In this document: positions 60,028 to 64,000 of the stretch, one piece after another
How positions within the stretch are numbered: position 1 is the first letter of the stretch
How the letters are laid out: every line of letters starts with the position of its first letter
DNA from: Lodderomyces elongisporus
Lineage: Eukaryota > Ascomycota > Pichiomycetes > Serinales > Debaryomycetaceae
Assembly (NCBI RefSeq): GCF_030384665.1
Contig: NC_083675.1
Coordinates: 1,546,001 to 1,610,000 of the forward strand
Direction of reading: 5' to 3'
Length of the DNA stretch: 64,000 nt
The notes under the pieces: generated by a model
Database searches by the model: none
What the model saw: only the letters and a program-made list of their open reading frames with translations
What the model was told of the DNA's origin: nothing
Translations under genes and position numbers: made by a program

Positions 60028-61657
60028 GAAAAAGATGAAAAAAAAACAATTGTCATATGAAATGTGAAAATAAGTATGGTGATGAGCATAATAATAGCTA
60101 AATGATTAGTGTTGGGGATTCTACAATATATTGCACAAAGAAATTGTTTTGGTATCAATGCAAATAAAGTTTAGTGTGTTTCTTTGAATAGTGAATTCTG
60201 AATTTCAACTAGAACTAACACAAGAGCAACAGATAAAGTTAAAAGAAAATAGTTGGTTAAGGAGGTGGAGAATAAGATGATGATAAAGATTATGAAAAAG
60301 AAGATAAAAAAATAAGATGAAGCAGGCGGTGGATGGTTGTTGGGAGGCACGAACACTTGAGCCTTGTTTGTGGCGACTTCTTTAGACTCAAGAAAAGTTA
60401 CTTTTCCACAAGTCGTTAGATGCGCTGGTTTTAATGGCTAATTTTCCTTTTTTATTGTCAAATGCTGTTGCTGTTGCTGTTGTTGACAATAAAAAGGCAA
60501 AGTTTTAAATACTTGTTATGATTGGTTTGAACGCTAACCAATCATATAAATTGTTTTCATTTTCGATATCATTCTTTTTGTCCCCTTTTTGTACAGTTTC
60601 TAGTTTTGCGGAAAGGTTCCCAAACAATGAGCAAAACACAATATAAATATCCAATAAGCGTTCACTGGACATACCCCTTTGTTGATAAAAGAAATAGTCC
60701 ACGAAAAGACCATTCATTATTTTTTTTTCGTTATTGTTTAAGTGGCAAAGATTTTAAAGTTGACGGTATTAGCACTTTACTTGTTCTTTGTCTTTATGAG
60801 GCGGGTATGGGTAATAAAAAGAAGATTGTGAAGGACAAGATAAAAAAGCAAAAGAAAAAAAGAAAACAAAAAGGTTAAAGTTGAAAAAGAGGTGCATAGA
60901 GTGTGGAATACGTGATAAGCTGTGCATATGCTGTGATAACTTTTCAGAAATCTTGTTAGTCGAGGAGGTTGCAATTTTCTCAAGAATAATAATAATAATA
61001 GCAAAGAAAAACAAAAAGGAAGAACCTGTAAGAACAAAAAATACAAACAAAAAAGAATAATTCTTGACAATAAGGTCAAAAGACATACATGTGGAATGAC
61101 GATAAAGTAGCAAACACCATATGTTGTTTACACTTTGTTTCAATGATATTGAGCTTTTTTTATTATTTAGCATGGGACTATATTGCACTTCCTCTCCGGA
61201 TCGTTCATGTCCATTGCAATGATCAACAATATTATGCAACGTCTAAAATCTGAGAGAAAACAAAAATATTTGTACTGGGAAATAGGGAGGAAAAGAAGTA
61301 AAAAGAGGTGAAGAGAGGTAAAGAGGTGAAGAGAGGTAAAGAAGAATATCAGTGTCTAAATTGGATTTGAATGGTTATGTTTTGGAAAAACAAAATTCTA
61401 AAAGAATTAAAAATTTCATAATAGAAAATGTTAAAATACCAAACCACAAGGAAAGAAAAGAAGCCACAAAATAAATATGAAACTGAAAATGAGAAATTAT
61501 AATGAAATTGAATATAAAAAAATAGAAAATGTAACAATAAGTGGAGATTGAAAAGATTACACTGGAACAAAGTGTCAAAAGGATTTGCCTTTGTAGTCTA
61601 TGCCAAGCTCGGATTTAGTGGGCCAATTTCAGTTGGAATAAAGACTAAACGGAAAAA

Positions 61658-61735
61658 CGCAAAATTGCAAAACCGCAAAATCGCAAAATCGCCAAAACGC
61701 ATAAACGCAATAAAGTTAATATGCAAATATGCAAA
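61658..61735. repeat. GCAAAAYC / ATGCAAAT 8-mer array
   Basis: Eight-base units CGCAAAAT, TGCAAAAC, CGCAAAAT (twice), CGCCAAAA, CGCATAAA, CGCAATAA, then after a 9-bp break three ATATGCAA units. Confidence 0.8.
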
Positions 61736-64000
61736 TATGCAAGTATTGTGGGAAAAAAAATATGTGGAAGTAAAGAACAAGAGGTTTTTAATATTTTAAA
61801 TCTAATATATACCAGGAACGTTTCCTATAAATATTGGTTAAGAAAAACAAAGCTGGTCAATTGATTTATTTATTTATTGTCACTTGTCCTATCCTATTTG
61901 GTACGAACGGCAGAGGGATGCTTTTTAGAGTCTGATTTAGGGGGGAAGAAATTAGTGAAATAAAGACTTGTTCTTTTTTTCTTTTCCTCTCAGGCGTTTA
62001 CTTTTTATTCTATTTTTTTGGCTTTTTGCTTTTTGTTTTGTGTTTGGTTTATTTTTCTTTGGTCCTAGAGGAAGGGGGAAGCAACTTTGTTCAGGGAAAA
62101 GTTTTGCAGATACTCTATATTTTTTCAAATAATAAATGAGTAATGTCCAAAAACCTTGTTGCAAGTTATTGCAGGTCACAACTGGATTGTTAGTGGTAAA
62201 ATGCTAGGAGCAATGGCGGTAGAGAAAAGTGTCTATCGAAGTGTTTGTGTGTGGGTGGGTGGGTATGTGGGTTTGAACTAACAAAAAGGATGCGCAAAAA
62301 GGATGTGGCAAACAATTTTTATGAACAAAAATAGTTTATGTAACATTGATGGAAGCGTTTGTGCATAGAAGTTTATAAATCCGGTGCTTTCCCCGTCTTA
62401 TAGCCTGGTTTTTTACTCAGTCAATAAATTGGTTTTTTTGTTTTTTGTTTTTTGTTTTGATCAGTTTTCCATACTGGGTTCATTCTCCGATTAGTTGATT
62501 TAGCCATGGGAGTTGTAGATGTTACTCCATATATATGTTCTGTTCTATTTTTTTGTTTCTTTTTTCGTTGTTTCTTTTAATTTTTATATATATATATAGC
62601 TTGTGTGTTGAGTATAAGTGGGAAAAGAGAAAGAGAGAGAGAGGGAGGTTTGAAGGAACAGCAAGGGTACTTCATAAACAAGTAAAAATTCAAGATTGAT
62701 TCAAAGTATTTGCCTTTCAATCATTTTGAGTTTCAGTATGTTTGAATAAAATTAAAAGGTAAAGGAACTCACAAGTGTAATAGATTTAAATCCAATGCAA
62801 CATCAATGTGCTAAGAGAAAAATAAAATAAGAAAAGTCAGAAAGATTGAGAAAGAGGGAGAAAGAGCACGGCTTTGTGCTTGTTACATGTTGTTTGTTTG
62901 TTTGTGTGTGTGTTTGTGTGTTTGTGTGTGTGTGTTTTTTTTTGTCATTAAGGTATCATTATGTTCCCAAGATCAATAGAATGAAATGTAGCAATTTGAA
63001 TATCAATCTGTGGCTGGATAATCGTTTCTAGTATGAGTTTAGTGGAAATAAGCAATGTTTACTTATACTTGGAAAATGGATACAGATCGAATTTTGGCAA
63101 TTATTCAATGTTTTGTTTTTTTATTTTCCTTCTCTCGCTTTACTCTGCAATACCGTAAAAGTCTGCATTGTCTGAGTCACGTGTAGCATATAAAACACAC
63201 TCTCACTCACACACACACAAAAAGAAGGATAAAAATAAAAAAATAAAATAGAAAAATGAACCTGTACCAAAATGAATATAAAGATGGAAATGGAGATGAA
63301 AAACACTAAACTATTCGAGGGAAGGATACTCGACATGTACTTACCAATTAGCAAATGGAGAGTGAATTGCTTGGTCTTTATCAATTCTCCGCCTTTTGGA
63401 AAAGTTGAATCAAGGCTTTTTCTTTTTCTTCACCTACTTTTCTTCTTCTATTTCTTTTGAACTCTCATCTTCTCAAAATCAACTACCAATTTGTATATTT
63501 GTATAAGATAAATAGTAAAACGTTTTTCTGATTTACTTTGCTAACTCATGGTGTGTGGTAAAAAGCTTCACGATGCAAATAGGAGGGGGGGACCGATAAA
63601 AGTATCGATGTCGTCAAGAAACAGGGGAAAAGAATAAAAAAAAAAGCAAAGGAACAAGAATTAGGAAAAAGTTCAAACCATTGATTTTGAATTGACAAAA
63701 GGTATTTGTAGTTTTGTTTCAATGCTGTATATGATAGACACTGTAAGATTTCTGCTTGTTCGTGGTACGATATAGCTTAAACATTGAAAGTAGCAACGCT
63801 ACAACTTGGAGCACGTGTCTTCTCAGACAGACCCAAAGTGGGAGGAGAGACAAGTTTTTATTTTATTTCTTATTTCTTATTATTTGTTCGTCATCTTTGC
63901 AGTATAAAATAACTGCTCTCCAATGTAACTGATTTGTAGCCATTAGAAGTAAACCCACCACTCGTCTTGAGCAATCAAGAAAGACAGGACCCTCGTGTCA

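Larger units (their letters stand above)
58305..64000. other. 5.7 kb gene-poor region upstream of the zinc-finger gene
   Basis: No convincing gene from the zinc-finger start to the window edge. It contains CAAA repeats directly upstream (58379-58407), AAAATTA repeats (59088-59115), a GAAAAGRT 8-mer array (59964-60027), GAGGTRAA repeats (61300-61345), a GCAAAATC/ATGCAAAT array (61658-61735), TTTTTTG repeats (62430-62458), TGTG runs (62895-62935), CACGTG sites at 63178-63183 and 63812-63817, and TATAAAA boxes at 63190 and 63903. Two small frames (59372-59545 minus, 60627-60878 plus) are weak. Confidence 0.5.

Noticed and set aside
60606..60878. Plus-strand frame with ATG at 60627 (84 residues)
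   Set aside because: Ends in a Lys-rich translation of an A-rich tract and has no recognisable domain; kept only as a weak possibility.

Overview
This is a 64 kb piece of a budding-yeast nuclear chromosome, most likely from the CUG-Ser (Candida/Lodderomyces) clade. The support is gene content, homopeptide- and low-complexity-rich proteins, AT-rich gaps full of microsatellites, short introns with GTATGT donors and CTAAC branch sites directly after the start codon, and one gene whose run of CTG codons makes an Arg-Ser run only if CTG is read as Ser. No tRNA, rRNA, transposon, CRISPR or bacterial-style operon was seen.

Layout, left to right: RMP1 (cut by the left edge, -), ACL4 (+), CWC15 (+), SPA2 (-), FMP40/SelO (-), an MNN2-type mannosyltransferase (+), SEC18 (-), a DUF1749 alpha/beta hydrolase (+), MPT5/PUF5 (-), SAE2 (-), NUP49 (+), BUD13 (+), a DCAF4-like gene (+), AGC1 (-), a 7.85 kb gene-poor gap, a secreted Kex2-site tandem-repeat polyprotein (+), COX19 (+, spliced), XRN1 (-, spliced), a single-pass membrane protein with an Atg8-interaction-like motif (-), a C2H2 zinc-finger regulator (-), and 5.7 kb of gene-poor DNA running off the right edge. 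Most genes are conserved housekeeping genes: ribosome and RNA processing (RMP1, ACL4, CWC15, BUD13, XRN1, MPT5), polarity and secretion (SPA2, SEC18, the mannosyltransferase), mitochondria (FMP40, AGC1, COX19), nuclear pore (NUP49) and DNA repair (SAE2). MPT5, SAE2, BUD13, XRN1 and NUP49 are also near neighbours on S. cerevisiae chromosome VII left (YGL172-YGL178), so an ancestral block is preserved but rearranged here.

The most unusual locus is 36.6-46.1 kb. A secreted protein of 546 residues is built from five copies of a 94-residue unit (the last one shortened), separated by Lys-Lys-Arg processing sites. The copies are identical in protein over the shared part and differ only at synonymous bases, and the gene sits behind almost 8 kb of DNA without a convincing gene. 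Second are the putative autophagy-receptor-like membrane protein at 52.7-54.7 kb and the zinc-finger gene next to it, whose upstream region also exceeds 5.6 kb, a layout known from Candida master regulators. Three gene models are easily missed: the edge-truncated RMP1, and the tiny first exons of XRN1 (4 nt) and COX19 (19 nt).
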